From NCBI RefSeq assembly GCF_014898055.3, contig NW_023601322.1, forward strand, positions 68,972,740 to 69,036,739: a stretch of DNA of 64,000 nt, in the 5' to 3' direction. Both the position numbers and the translations under genes were made by a program. Origin of the DNA: Talpa occidentalis (lineage: Eukaryota; Chordata; Mammalia; Eulipotyphla; Talpidae). Shown here one piece after another: positions 1 through 10,185 of this stretch; the stretch's first letter is position 1; the number at the start of each line of letters is the position of its first letter. The notes under the pieces are model-generated. The model saw only the letters and a program-made list of their open reading frames with translations. It ran no database searches and had not been told where the DNA came from.

Positions 1-1327
1 AGGCTGAGAGACCCAGACCCTCTTCCCCACCCCGCCCAGGCTTTGGGTTGGGGGTCAGAGTTGTCTTTTGCCACTTTGCTGTCAGCTGTGTGCTTTTGTG
101 TGCAGGTACCAGCTGTCTCATTCTCTTTATCTCTCTACCTGTCCCCTCTTTTTCTTTTTCTCCCCACCGCTCTCTGTTCACCCCCACTCTCTGTCTCTTT
201 CCTCTGTCTATCCCCCCCACTCTTCTCCAAGCTGCAGAAACCTAGTTTCTCAGATCAGCAGGCAGGTATGTGGTGCTCACATCCAATTAATAAGGCCTGG
301 GCACAGTTGACATCATGGGAAAGGGGCAGCAAGCCTGGCTTGGCATTTCCCAGGGGAAACTGATCTTCTTCTGGTGTCCAGTGTCTCTGCCGCCCCAGCC
401 CTTGCAGGCACTGTGACAACGGCTCATTGCCAGAGTTACCAGGAGGCACACTCACCAAGACTGCCCTGGGCAGCTGGCTCTAGGAGCCACTTTTGAGGCT
501 TTGGGGTACTATGAAGATCGGGGCGCCACTGGCATCTCTCTGCTAGCAGTACAGAGACAGCCTTCCTCCTTCAGCAAGGGAGGGCAGTGGAGGAGTTTGA
601 GCTCAAGAGCTTTAGGATAGACATCAGCCATCCCCCATGCTTCAGGAATTCTCTGTTCTTGTGGTTCAACAGAAAGAGTGAAGAACTGCCAAATTAGTGT
701 CAGGTCCAGAGGTGCCTGTGGGAAGGTATGTATGCTTGCAGCTGGGGCACCACAAGCCTTGAGGGCATTGTTCGTGTAAGGAGGTAGCAGCCAAGCCTCA
801 GGATTCCCAGGGAGAGTATGGAGTGTGGGACCTGTGTCTGATTCTCGCCTCTGCAGAGCTGGGAATGATGCCTGTGGTTGGGCGCCCACAGCCTCTCGTG
901 CCACCACAGGCTTGATCTGCCCGCTGGCTCCTGACAGTATTGAGTGGTGTCAGCCCTGCTTGCTGCTGTGCCAGGTCTGAGGTACCTGCCCTCTCGGCCT
1001 TTTCCAGCAGAATTTATTAGAGACTCACCCAGGGTACATAGGCTGCAGAGGCTTATGATCAGGGCCCTAACCTCTTCTGGGCAGTCAGGGTGAAGCTGAG
1101 ACCAGAGGTGCGTCAGGTAACTGGAGTTGGTTAAATGGCTGCTGTACCGATTTACGTGACAGGCACCAGAATGAGTCTAGCTGGCCTTCTCCCATGAATG
1201 GTCGTGAGCCCAAGGGGATGAAGGGAGCAGATGTGGGCTCATTGGTCAGCCCTGTTCCTTGGGAGCTGACGCCTCTGTGTGTTCTCTCTCCCTTCCCACC
1301 GCTGGTGCCTGGCTGTGTGGACGGCAG
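1..1327 (+). other. SIL1: SIL1 last intron (partial)
   Basis: This is the sequence upstream of the terminal SIL1 exon, so it is read as the 3' part of the last intron. It has a strongly pyrimidine-rich tract at about 115-235. It ends with an acceptor AG at 1326-1327 after a pyrimidine-rich stretch near 1280-1310. No other SIL1 exon was recognised here. Open frames on the minus strand (for example 509-907 and 1085-1612) look like chance or antisense shadows. Confidence 0.8.
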
Positions 1328-1684
1328 ATGTTTGCCGAGGAGGAGGCCGAGCTGACCCGGGACACATCCCCAGAGAAGCTGCAGCAGTATCGCCAGGTGC
1401 ACCTCCTGCCGGGCCTGCGGGAACAGGGCTGGTGTGAGATCACTGCCCACCTCCTGGCCCTGCCTGAGCATGATGCTCGAGAAAAGGTGCTGCAGACGCT
1501 GGGCGCCCTTCTGGTCACCTGTCGTGACCGCTACCAGCAGGAACCCCAGCTGACCAGGACGCTGGCCAGTCTGCAGGCTGAGTACCAGGCGCTGGCCGCC
1601 CTGGAGCTCCAAGATGGAGAGGATGAGGGCTACTTCCGGGAACTGCTGAATTCCATCAACAGCTTGATGAAGGAACTGAGATGA
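1328..1684 (+). CDS. SIL1: SIL1 terminal coding exon (BiP nucleotide-exchange factor, C-terminal 118 residues)
   Basis: SIL1 is an ER-lumenal, armadillo-like protein that promotes ADP release from the chaperone BiP/HSPA5. The exon starts right after the acceptor AG at 1326-1327 with [10 protein letters not shown], runs 118 codons and stops at TGA 1682-1684. I recognise the stretches [36 protein letters not shown] and [12 protein letters not shown] as SIL1. The protein ends in KELR, the KDEL-like ER-retention tail known for SIL1. If the protein has the usual 461 residues, this is 344-461. The frame is open upstream of the AG, but that sequence does not resemble SIL1, so the acceptor is taken as the exon boundary. 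The gene converges on CTNNA1, as in human. Confidence 0.96.
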   Translation: MFAEEEAELTRDTSPEKLQQYRQVHLLPGLREQGWCEITAHLLALPEHDAREKVLQTLGALLVTCRDRYQQEPQLTRTLASLQAEYQALAALELQDGEDEGYFRELLNSINSLMKELR

Positions 1685-1855
1685 GGTTCTCCCCCCGACA
1701 CCCGGCCTGGACTGGGATGCTGCTAGTGAGGCTGAGGGGTGCCTGCTTGGGTGGGCTTAGGGACATCAAGCAGGAACGAGGACTTCCCTAGTGGGGCATG
1801 GGCATCACCTAGGTAGTGCTGGCTTGGCATTAAATGGAGGCATAAAGGCCATTGT
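1685..1855 (+). other. SIL1: SIL1 3' UTR
   Basis: The stretch between the SIL1 stop codon and the first plausible cleavage site is about 170 bases, in keeping with the short SIL1 3' UTR. The end is inferred from the signal at 1829-1834 and is not exact. Confidence 0.7.
1829..1834 (+). terminator. SIL1: SIL1 polyadenylation signal (ATTAAA)
   Basis: ATTAAA lies 145 bases after the SIL1 stop codon. A TG-rich stretch (tactgtgtgtctgtg) follows about 30 bases downstream, as expected of a cleavage and polyadenylation site. No AATAAA is closer. Confidence 0.7.
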
Positions 1856-3797
1856 CTATCTACTGTGTGTCTGTGCAGACTGGGCACAGCCCTGTGGTTG
1901 GGAGACTATGTCTGGGAGCCCCCAAGGTACTTGGGTAGCTTGTTGGGTGAAAGATCGGTGAGAGCACCTGCTAACATGCTGGAAGGTCAGGACAGGCATG
2001 TAACAGGAGCCAGGGGAAGGGTCTGGGTCCAGGAAAACCCTGCCTCAGGCTCCACACTTCTCACATAGTAACAGTGACCTTGGAAAGTCAAAAGGGGATC
2101 TACACCAGCGCCTGGACCTGTGGCTCCTGGAACTGTGCTTGTCCCTACCATAGCTGGCTCTGAGGCGAGGCCTGGGATCGGCTCATTACCCACCCTGCTC
2201 TGAGCTCAAGTCATAACTTTGAGGCCATTGGCACTGGCAGGAGCCTGAGGGCACCTCCACATGCAGGCAACTGCTGGCCCTGGTTGGGACCTGGGTCGAA
2301 GGACACTGGGGAAATGTTGCTGTACCCTGCAGGCCCTGAGTGTCGGCCTCAGGGAGAGCGTTACCTCACTAAAACTGCTAGTGGGCGCTCAGGCCTGCCT
2401 GGCCCACCTGACCAGAGATGCCGCTCTGTGCCCCTGGTCCTGTGTCTGTAAGACGGGCTGAGACGGGAGAGGCCTTGGAGGCGGGAGCAGCCGAGCCTGA
2501 CAAGTACTGGCCCCCACCCTGGAGAGGCTGAGCGCCAGGCTGGGAACCTGATGCAGGTTGCCACGGCAACCCGGGCTCTGGGCTTTCCTGATTTGGATTC
2601 TGGTGTGCTTGTTTTTCAGCCTTTCCAATGCACCAGAGGCTCCCTCCTGCTGCTCGGGAGCCCCTCCCAGCCCCCATGTAGAAATCACCGCAGCCTGTCC
2701 TTGCATGGAGAAATCTCAGCGTCCCTGAGATTAGGGGTAACTGAGGCCCAGAGAGACATGGAGCAAGTGGGTGATTCCTTCCCTTTGCTCAGCCTTAGAC
2801 CCTTTCCTGCCCACCTCAGGCTACAGCACATGAAGCTGGGTAGAGAGCCAGCAGAGTCCTCCTGGGAGGTCAGGAGCCTGTTGGATCAGGGGAGGGAACC
2901 CCAGGGCTCAGAAGCGAAGGCCACCAAGTGTTGGGCATCTACCTCCTCACTGCCTCAAAAACATCTCAACTGCCTTGCAGAACATTGGACAGATGAGGAA
3001 ATTTTGGTTCAGAGAGGTTAAATGATCTGCCTGAGGTCATACAGGTTGTAGGTGGCAGAACTGGAATTTGCTGACTGACCACGTGTGGAAAGCTGGAGTG
3101 TGGGTCTCAGAAGGGGAGTGTTTAACTTGAAAGGCAGTGGTAAAGACCAGTGGAGACAGCAGCGCAGGGCAGGGTGCAGAAGGGAGGTGTGGGGGGTTCT
3201 GGCTTAGGCCAAGGTCAGCAGTCACTTTCAACATGGCGTCACACTCTGCATGTGGATGTGACAAGGCAAGGAGAGGTGTGAGGGGATGGGGTTGCCCTGG
3301 CTCATGCTGGGAGGGAGGAGGGCATGGTGTTAGATGCAGTCTGGTCTGGGCCTCTTCCTGGGCACTGAGGCAGGTGCACACACTGTATGAGAGCTGGCCC
3401 CTGGGGTAGGGTCTGACTGGAGATCTCCAGAGCCCTTGAGGCCTCTGTAACTAACAGGATCTGATCAAGGATATGGGAAGAGGTCCTTGTGGAAGGAGTG
3501 CCACTTCCAGAGGCCTGAGGAACCCAGGAAGAAGAAGTATCTCTTCTACCCTCAGGTGTGCCATACAGAATAGTATCTCTGTAAAATAGAAAGGGGACTT
3601 TGAGCCATAGGCTCTGGGGCTGAGGAAAAAGCATCTGGGACTACTGTGAGGGGAGCCAGGCCACATGCCAGGTGAAAATACTGCCTCCCCCCTTTTCCCC
3701 ATTCTACGTGCATGCACACAAACAAATGCACTGCAGAGGATGAAGTTTGCTATGCAGTCTCTCTCCTCACTGGCCTCGTCTGGGTTTGTCCTGCACC
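1856..3797. other. Intergenic spacer between SIL1 and CTNNA1, first part
   Basis: This GC-rich sequence follows the SIL1 polyadenylation site. Several open frames of 60-156 codons exist on both strands, but none shows a recognisable protein, conserved motif or splice-site context. Apart from a MIR relic near 2975-3075 nothing could be assigned. Confidence 0.6.
2975..3075 (-). repeat. MIR SINE relic
   Basis: The stretch reading 'agatgaggaaa', 'cagagaggttaaatgatc', 'gcctgaggtcatacagg' and 'ggtggcagaactgg' is the antisense core of the old mammalian MIR element. The ends are approximate. Confidence 0.7.
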
Positions 3798-4046
3798 TTT
3801 TTTTTTTTTTAATTTTTGCATACAAGAACTGGGGTTCAGGCCATAGGTGCAGGGGTGAAAAGATTTACCAGAGACAGAGTGGGGAGCAGAACAGGCAGAC
3901 TGACTGAAATACACTGCTGAGGGGAGCAGTGGGCGAGACAGGAGAGGTCTGCTGCGCCATGTGGGTAGCTCCCTGGCCAGAGATCAAACTCAAGCCATAG
4001 CGGTGATGGCGCTTAGACTTAACCCCTAGGCCGCCAGGGAGATCCC
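3798..4046 (-). mobile_element. tRNA-derived SINE, older subfamily
   Basis: This SINE is inverted. It starts with poly(T) and the tail motif for 'ttcttgtatgcaaaaat', and ends at the tRNA-like head (revcomp of 'ggatctccctggcggcc'). The middle carries the inverse of 'ggccagggagctacccacat', diagnostic of the older subfamily shared with copies at 28908, 45486 and 49166. It is quite diverged and no target-site duplication was clear. Confidence 0.85.
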
Positions 4047-4534
4047 CGCCCCGGAGCTCTGATGCTGGGCACTGGAGGAAAAGAAAAGCCACAGTGAGGT
4101 CCAGGGCTTGGGCTTGCACTGCCTGTTTACAGGTTCTGGCTCCACCTCTCGATTCATCACTGATTACTGTCTGCAGGTGTAGAAGGAGGTCTTCTCGGCT
4201 GCCCTTTGGGGGCCATCCTGGGAACAGAGGCCAAGGAATGTGACCTGGGCTCAACATTAGGCAAGACATGGTAACGCCGGACCAGAACCATAGAACTTGG
4301 GGTGATGTGACTTACTCCTGTCAGGACCTGCATGCTGCATTCTTCTCTCACCCCTGTCACTTAGTTGGGCCGGTGGCCTGGTGGCCTAGCCTGAGCACTG
4401 TGACAGGCTCCGTAGGCCTTGTAGGCTCCTGTAGCACCCTGGCTGGTTGTTGGACCCTTGTTCCTTGGCTGGGCCTTCTCTAAATCCCCTGACCTGGGTC
4501 CCCACCCATCCTTCGGCAGGCTTGGTCTTACTAA

Positions 4535-4740
4535 TTGACATATTCATTCACTGCTTTTATTGAGCAGTTAGTCTGTGTTAGGCCCTGGAGTTCTGAGTAG
4601 TAAGCAAGGCCCTGTAACTTACAGCTCATAGTCTGTGAGCAAGATGGATGGTGTATGATAGGAGAGGTCTCTGAAGTCAGGGAAGTCCTCCTGGAGCCAG
4701 TGCTAGCCAAGTAGATACCTGAAGGATGCTTGAAAAATAA
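4535..4740 (-). repeat. L2 LINE relic (antisense)
   Basis: The stretch 'ttcattcactgcttttattgagca' (in part) with 'tgtgttaggccctgg' and, further on, 'gggaagtcctcctgga' matches the antisense 3' region of the ancient L2 LINE. It is degraded and the ends are approximate. Confidence 0.5.
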
Positions 4741-4984
4741 ACCAGGTGAAATGGGGAGAGGGTTTCCGTCCCAGGAAGATGGCGGGGGCGGGGGTTCGTT
4801 TGCGGAAACTCCAAGTTCAGTATAGCTGAAGGAAGTGGTGGGGGTCCAGGTATGGCTACAAGGGTCCAGGAGATTATATTCTCCAGTGCCTTGTTAGCCT
4901 TGCTAAGGAGCATGTCCTCATCCTGATGGAGCTGGAACCCACGGTTGGGTTCTAGGCAGAACCCTAGCTGCTGCTCACTCACGC

Positions 4985-5850
4985 ACTGATTCATTCACAA
5001 AAGACATCTGATCTGGTTCTAAGAGGCAGACACTGTTCTAGGTCATGAAGTGGTAAATAGAACAGCGGCAGGGAAGGGCTGACATCCCAAATAAGTATTT
5101 AATGTGATGCTGGACAGTAAAGGCTAACAGCTATAAAGGAGAACAAACCATGATAGGAGATAAAGGTTGTTGGAGAGGGCCCCTCTGATGAGCTGGAGTG
5201 TGACTAGACCGCAGTGAGGCAGTGAGCCACGTGCGGTCTGAGGAGACACCAGGGAATAACAGAGGCAAAGGTCTTGGGGCAGCAAGATGGCTGGGGTGAT
5301 TGAAGAGAAATAGGAGTCAGTGGGAAGAAGAAACAGCAGCAACCAGGGGAGGACACATCTTGGCTGTGGGAGTACATTGTGACGGAAGCATTGGAGAGTT
5401 AGGGATGAGGAAAGACCCAATGTCACTGACATTTTACAGGATCCCTCTTGTTATTATGGTGAGACCAGGGGACATGGGAGTGAGGGTGGGGTCTGGTGTG
5501 GAATCTGGTGCAAGTTGGTGCTTGAACCTGGTGCTTCCTCCTTCCTTCATTGAAGAGGAAGAAGAATTAAGGATGATGCCACACTTGGGACTTGGGCACA
5601 CGACATATGGAAGCAGTGAGCAATAGCACTGTCAGTTTGTCCGAGCAGATTGAGACTTTGTGGTAGGTATTGTTTTGGACATGTTTCCATTGAGACCACA
5701 ATTGGACATCCAAGTGGTGATGTTGAATAGGGAGCTGGAGACAGTGTGGCATGTAGGGGAGGGGTCATATGAAAAGAGACATTTGGATGTGGTGTGTGCA
5801 GAGCTGGCTCAGAGCCACGTGCAGCCATGTGGGTGGGTTTTAGAAACTTG
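4985..5850 (-). repeat. L2 LINE relic (antisense)
   Basis: Landmarks in order are 'cagacactgttctaggtcat', 'aggcaaaggtcttggggcag' and 'ttttggacatgtttcc' followed by 'ggacatccaagtggtgatgt'. The last pair is the antisense of the L2 reverse-transcriptase region that reads tccacctggatgtcc in the sense direction. The open frames in this stretch are residues of this element, not genes. Confidence 0.65.
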
Positions 5851-6220
5851 GAGAGTTGGTTGGTCAGCGAAGCCATTATTAAAAATCAAATTATTTAAAC
5901 TTAGAATTAAATAGCATTAATAAAGCAAAGATTATTTAAAAAAAAACCCCACTAATAAAAGAGCAAATTAAATCCGAAGAAAGTAAGAAGAGAAAAAGAA
6001 AAGCTAGAGAAAATCACTGGAATGAAAATATGGTTATTTAAAAGAAGAAAACACAAATGAGACCAACATCAGGAATTAAAGAAGGGATATTAGTATAGAC
6101 CCTACAAGCATTAAAAGGATAGTAAGTGGCCACAAACAACTCTAAGTCCATTCATTTGACAACTTAGAAGAAATATTGGACTGGTTCCTTAAAAAATATT
6201 GTCAACAAAACTCATACAAC

Positions 6221-6494
6221 AGGGCCTCCCCTGGTGGCGCAGTGGTTGAGCTCTGGGCTGCAAAGCTGTCTGCGGCCTCTGCAGCGCCGGTTCGATCCCC
6301 GGCCACCAGCGAGGGTCCCACATGGCGCGCAGACCTCTCCTGCTGCCCGCTGCTCCCCTCAGCAGTGTATTTTGTCAGTCTGCCTGCTCTGCTCCCTGCT
6401 CTGGCTCTGGTGAATTCTCTCACCCTCCCGCGCTTCTGACTGTACCCAGTGCTTGTATAAATAAATAAATCTTAAAAAAAAAAACCAAAAAAAC
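6221..6494 (+). mobile_element. tRNA-derived SINE, young subfamily (short form)
   Basis: The element has the head 'gggcctcccctggtggcgca', a B-box-like 'ggttcgatcccc', 'cacatggcgcgcagacctc', and the tail 'ataaataaataaatctt' plus poly(A). A perfect 10-bp target duplication, ctcatacaac, sits at 6211-6220 and 6495-6504. It lies inside the older L1. The short form lacks the gctgctcccc block seen in other copies. Confidence 0.95.
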
Positions 6495-7068
6495 CTCATA
6501 CAACAAACATCAAACTTAATGATCAAAGACCGACTGTTCCTCCCTAAGATTGAGGGCCAGGCAGGAATGCTTACTGTCCCCTCCCTGTTTTAATACTGTA
6601 CCTGAAGTCCTGAGCAGTGAAGTAAAAAAGTCAAGAAAATGAAATAAAAGGCACACAGATTGAAAAATAAAACTGTCTGTATTCATAGGTGACATGATTG
6701 TCCATGTAGAAAATCCCATGGAATGTACCAAAAAATCTAGAACTAACAATGAATTTAGCAGGGTCATGAGACATAAGGTCATTGTATAAAATTCAGTTAT
6801 ATTTGTATCTACTGGCAATGAATAGCTGAAAAATTTAAAAAACAGTAGCATTTATAATACCATTGCAACAGATGAAATGTGTGTAAATTTAACAAAATAT
6901 ATGCAGGATTTTTATGCTGAAGACTATAAAATGATTACAGAAGTCAAAAAGATCTGTACAAATGAAGGGACTCAGTTCATGGGCTGGAAGACTCAATACT
7001 GTTAATATGTCAGTCCCACCCCCCGAATTCAACTTACAAATTCAGTGGAATCCCAGCTGGGATTTTTT

Positions 7069-7371
7069 TTTTTTTTTTAAATTTGCGGTAATTTTTCTTT
7101 TCTTTTTTTTTTTTTTAAAGATTTATTTATTTATACAAGCACTGGGTACAGTCAGAAGCGCGGGAGGGTGAGAGAATTTACCAGAGCCAGAGCAGGGAAG
7201 CAGAACAGGCAGAAGGACCGAATACACTGCTGAGGGGAGCAGCGGGCGGCAGGAGAGGTCTGCGCACCATGTGGGACCCTCTTCCGGTGGCCGAAGGATC
7301 GAACCGGCGCTGCAGAGGCTGCGGGCAGCTTCTCAACCCAGCGCTCAACCGCTGCGCCACCGGGGAGGCCC
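7069..7371 (-). mobile_element. tRNA-derived SINE, young subfamily (short form), with composite tail
   Basis: This inverted SINE has its head at 7371 and its tail, which is T-rich on the plus strand, at 7069-7135. The flanks repeat 'cccagctgggattttttt' at 7052-7069 and 7372-7389, a duplication of about 18 bp. The tail has two T-runs separated by about 28 bases ('aaatttgcggtaatttttc...'), which is longer and more complex than in other copies. It is inserted in the old L1. Confidence 0.93.
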
Positions 7372-9110
7372 CCCAGCTGGGATTTTTTTAGCCAGTAAGG
7401 TTTGTTTTGAGAGTTTATATGGAAATGAAATGGCTAAAATCTTGAAAAAGAAGAAAGTTGGAGGTGTCGCAGGAGCTGAAATACTTACCCCACAGCATGC
7501 TAATCAAGACAGTGTGGCATCAGCCAGAGGATAGACTCATGGATCAATAGGGAGCTGAGAAACACACCCTCACAAATACAGTTAATTGATTTTTGACAAA
7601 GGTGCAAAGACACCGCAGTGGAGAAAGTAATTAGTGCTGCAACCAGTCGAAAGCCATATTTTAAAAAATGAACCTTGACCTATTCCTGACATCTTATACA
7701 AAATTTAATTCAAAGCCAACCATAGAGCAAACAGAAAAATTACAGTACTTCTCGAAGAAAGCAGAAGAAAAATATTTATGATCTTGAGTCTAGACAAAGT
7801 TCTTAGATGCAAAACTAGACACAATTTATAAAGTAAAAAAATTGATGAGTTAGACTTTATCAAAATTAAAGACTTGTTCTGTAACTGAAATTGTTAGGAA
7901 GCTAAAAACCCACATAGGGGGTGGAATTCACATATCTGACAAAGGTTTTATATCCAGAATATATAAAGAATCCTCAAAACTCATCAATAAGAAAATAACC
8001 TAATCTAAAAAGTAGGCAAAAAATTTGAAAATACAAAGAGATAGAGGACAGACAAGGATGTGAAAAGATACTCCATATCATGAGTTGTTAGAAAATGCAA
8101 AGTAAAACCATAGAAGGCACCACTAGACACCAATTCAAGTAACTGAAAAAATGTTAAAACGTAAACTAAAAACCTGGTGATACCATGTATTGATGAGAAC
8201 GCAGAGCGAGACGGGACTTCTGTCCTGCTGCTGGGAATGACAGAATGACAAAGCCACGGCAGCATCGTTCTAGATTCCTATAAAGTCACATATATTTAAC
8301 CCTGTAATAGAGCAACCTCACTCCTAGCTATTTACCGGAGATTAACAAAAATCTGGGTTCACACAGAAACATATAATAAATGTTTATATCAGTTTTATAT
8401 GTTCAAAACAAGTAGAAACAATGCCAGTGTCCTTCAACCTGGGGGATGGAAAGAAACTGGCACAGCCTCACTCTGGAAAACCACCGAGCAGTGGGCAGGC
8501 GTGAGCTGTCGCTGCGCACAGCAACGTGTGCTGCTCAGATGCTTTGAGATCAAGAGGCCGGCCGCGTGCTGTTGCTCATTTCTCTGACTTTCTGGAAAGG
8601 CAAAGCTACAGGGAAAGGGTTTTGACAGACTTAGAATAGGGGCTGTCTCCTCTACATTGGAGTAGCATGAGGGGCTGGGGGGGGGTTGGAGGGGATGGGC
8701 GGAACAGGTCTGCGTCTTGACTGTGATGGTCGTTACATGACTGTGTCAGAATTCATAGAAGTAGACACCAAAAAGCAAGTTTTACCGTGTAGATTCAAAA
8801 CTAAAAAGCTTAAAATGTAATACTCGAAACTCATCCTTTCTTAGTTGGCATTTAACTGTCATCTGTGCTCTTGATTTCACCCACGTCAGCCACATCAGGT
8901 GGGGGAAACGTTTCCTCGCCAGCTCCTGCCCTGCTGCCCGCCCGCACCTTTAGGACGTGCCGGTGGCTGCAAATTGATGTGGTGGGAGGATTTCCACAGA
9001 AGAAATTGGAAAATGCCATAAATTAAGACTTAATTTATTGTCTTGTTTAGTCTTAAGAAGGGGATGAAGAAAGTGCTCATGCTTATAAAACTTAAAAGTG
9101 TTTCATCTTT

Positions 9111-9388
9111 TTTTTTTTTTTAAGATTTATTTATTATTTATACAGGCACTGGGTACAGTCAGAAGCGCGGGAGGGTGAGAGAATTCACCAGAGCCAGAGC
9201 GGGGAGCAGAGCAGGCAGAAGGACCGAAGCACACCGCTGAGGGGAGCAGCGGGCGGCAGGAGAGGTCTGCGCGCCATGTGGGACCCTCCTCTGGTGGCCG
9301 GGGAGCAGCCGGGGATCGAACCGGTGCTGCAGAGGCTGCGGGCGGCTTCGCAACCCAGCGCTCAACCGCTGCGCCACCGGGGAGGACC
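9111..9388 (-). mobile_element. tRNA-derived SINE, young subfamily (long form)
   Basis: This inverted SINE is bounded by a perfect 17-bp duplication, aaaagtgtttcatcttt, at 9094-9110 and 9389-9405. It carries the extra 'ggggagcagc' block (antisense of gctgctcccc) next to the B-box, which defines the long form. Confidence 0.95.
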
Positions 9389-9689
9389 AAAAGTGTTTCA
9401 TCTTTGCACCAAAAATTGAGAAAATCGTCTTACAGCTGTTACCTGATCCAGCAGAGAAGTCATTCATGGACCAATGAAACCCCAATGTGTTTCTGTTGCT
9501 TTGCTTTCATAGGCTGGCCGTGGGTGCAGTGTTTCAAGCAAAACTAGTGAACGTCTTCGGTGAGAATCGGTGGACCGTGTGGAATTTACAGTAAAGAGTA
9601 TTTGCATATTTTATTGTTATTTGTGGATTTTGTGCTACAATTTCTTTATTGGAGTAAAAAATACAGCGAGTGAATGTATGTATCTAGGT

Positions 9690-10185
9690 GGTCTCCGGCT
9701 TACGGTTGTTCAACCTAGTTTTTTGACTAATGAGGCTTTGAAAGTTACAAGCATTCAGTAGAAATAATACTTTGAATTTTGATCTTTTCCAGGCTTGTCA
9801 CATGTGGCTCACAAGGATGTGCAGCGCTGTCGGCCGGACAACACGATGGTGACAGGGTAGGGCTTGAGCTGCCCCGTCGGCCACGCAGTCACACAGGTAA
9901 AGCAGCAACACTCTCCAGGGTACCGTGTTGCCAGCGTGTTTGGATATTGTGGTTTGTGTTACCTGTGTTGAAGATACTTAAAGCTCAGTTATAAAACAGG
10001 TTTTGTGTTAGATGAGTTTGCCTAATCGTAGGCTAACGCGCGCATTCTGAGCAAGTTATGGTAGGCCGGGCAAGGTGACGACGTCCAGTAGATGAGGTGT
10101 ATTGAATGCATTTTGAACTTAACGCTATCTTCAATTTACAGCGGGTTTATCAGGATATAACCCCTTTGTAAGTCACACATATGTA
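9690..10185. mobile_element. Tigger-like non-autonomous DNA transposon relic
   Basis: The stretch starts 'ggtctccggcttacggttg' and ends 'ggatataacccctttgtaag', with internal 'gtgtattgaatgcattttga' and 'acagcgggtttatcagg'. This pattern of outward-facing cttac/gtaag ends and a 'gtattaaatgcattttcgac'-type core is known from old Tc1/mariner (Tigger class) elements of mammals. The exact family name was not confirmed. No open frame of note is present. Confidence 0.55.

Larger units (their letters stand above)
5880..8830 (+). repeat. Old L1 LINE (ORF2 3' half and 3' UTR), interrupted by two SINEs
   Basis: The sequence reads as degraded L1 ORF2 in the sense direction: A-rich start, 'gagaccaacatcaggaatt', 'tcataggtgacatgattgtc', 'gtatctactggcaatgaat', 'acttatacaaa'-like segments and later 'ccagaatatataaagaatcc'. 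Many stops and frameshifts show it is dead. SINEs at 6221-6494 and 7069-7371 split it, so it is older than both. Towards 8800 it ends with 'gtgtagattcaaaactaaaa'. Both boundaries are estimates. Confidence 0.8.

Noticed and set aside
1259..1327. Upstream ATG at 1259 as the start of the SIL1-containing frame
   Set aside because: The 23 residues before 1328 do not resemble SIL1 and a good splice acceptor lies at 1326-1327. The frame is open through the intron by chance.
6221..6300. tRNA-like A and B boxes as possible tRNA genes
   Set aside because: The stretches are the heads of SINEs with tails and target duplications. I could not fold an intact tRNA with an acceptor stem from them.
9159..9485. 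Recurrent open frames with phrases like [11 protein letters not shown] or PTWRADLSCRPLLPSAV at many places
   Set aside because: They all fall on copies of the same SINE in one frame or another. Their similarity reflects the repeat, not a protein family.
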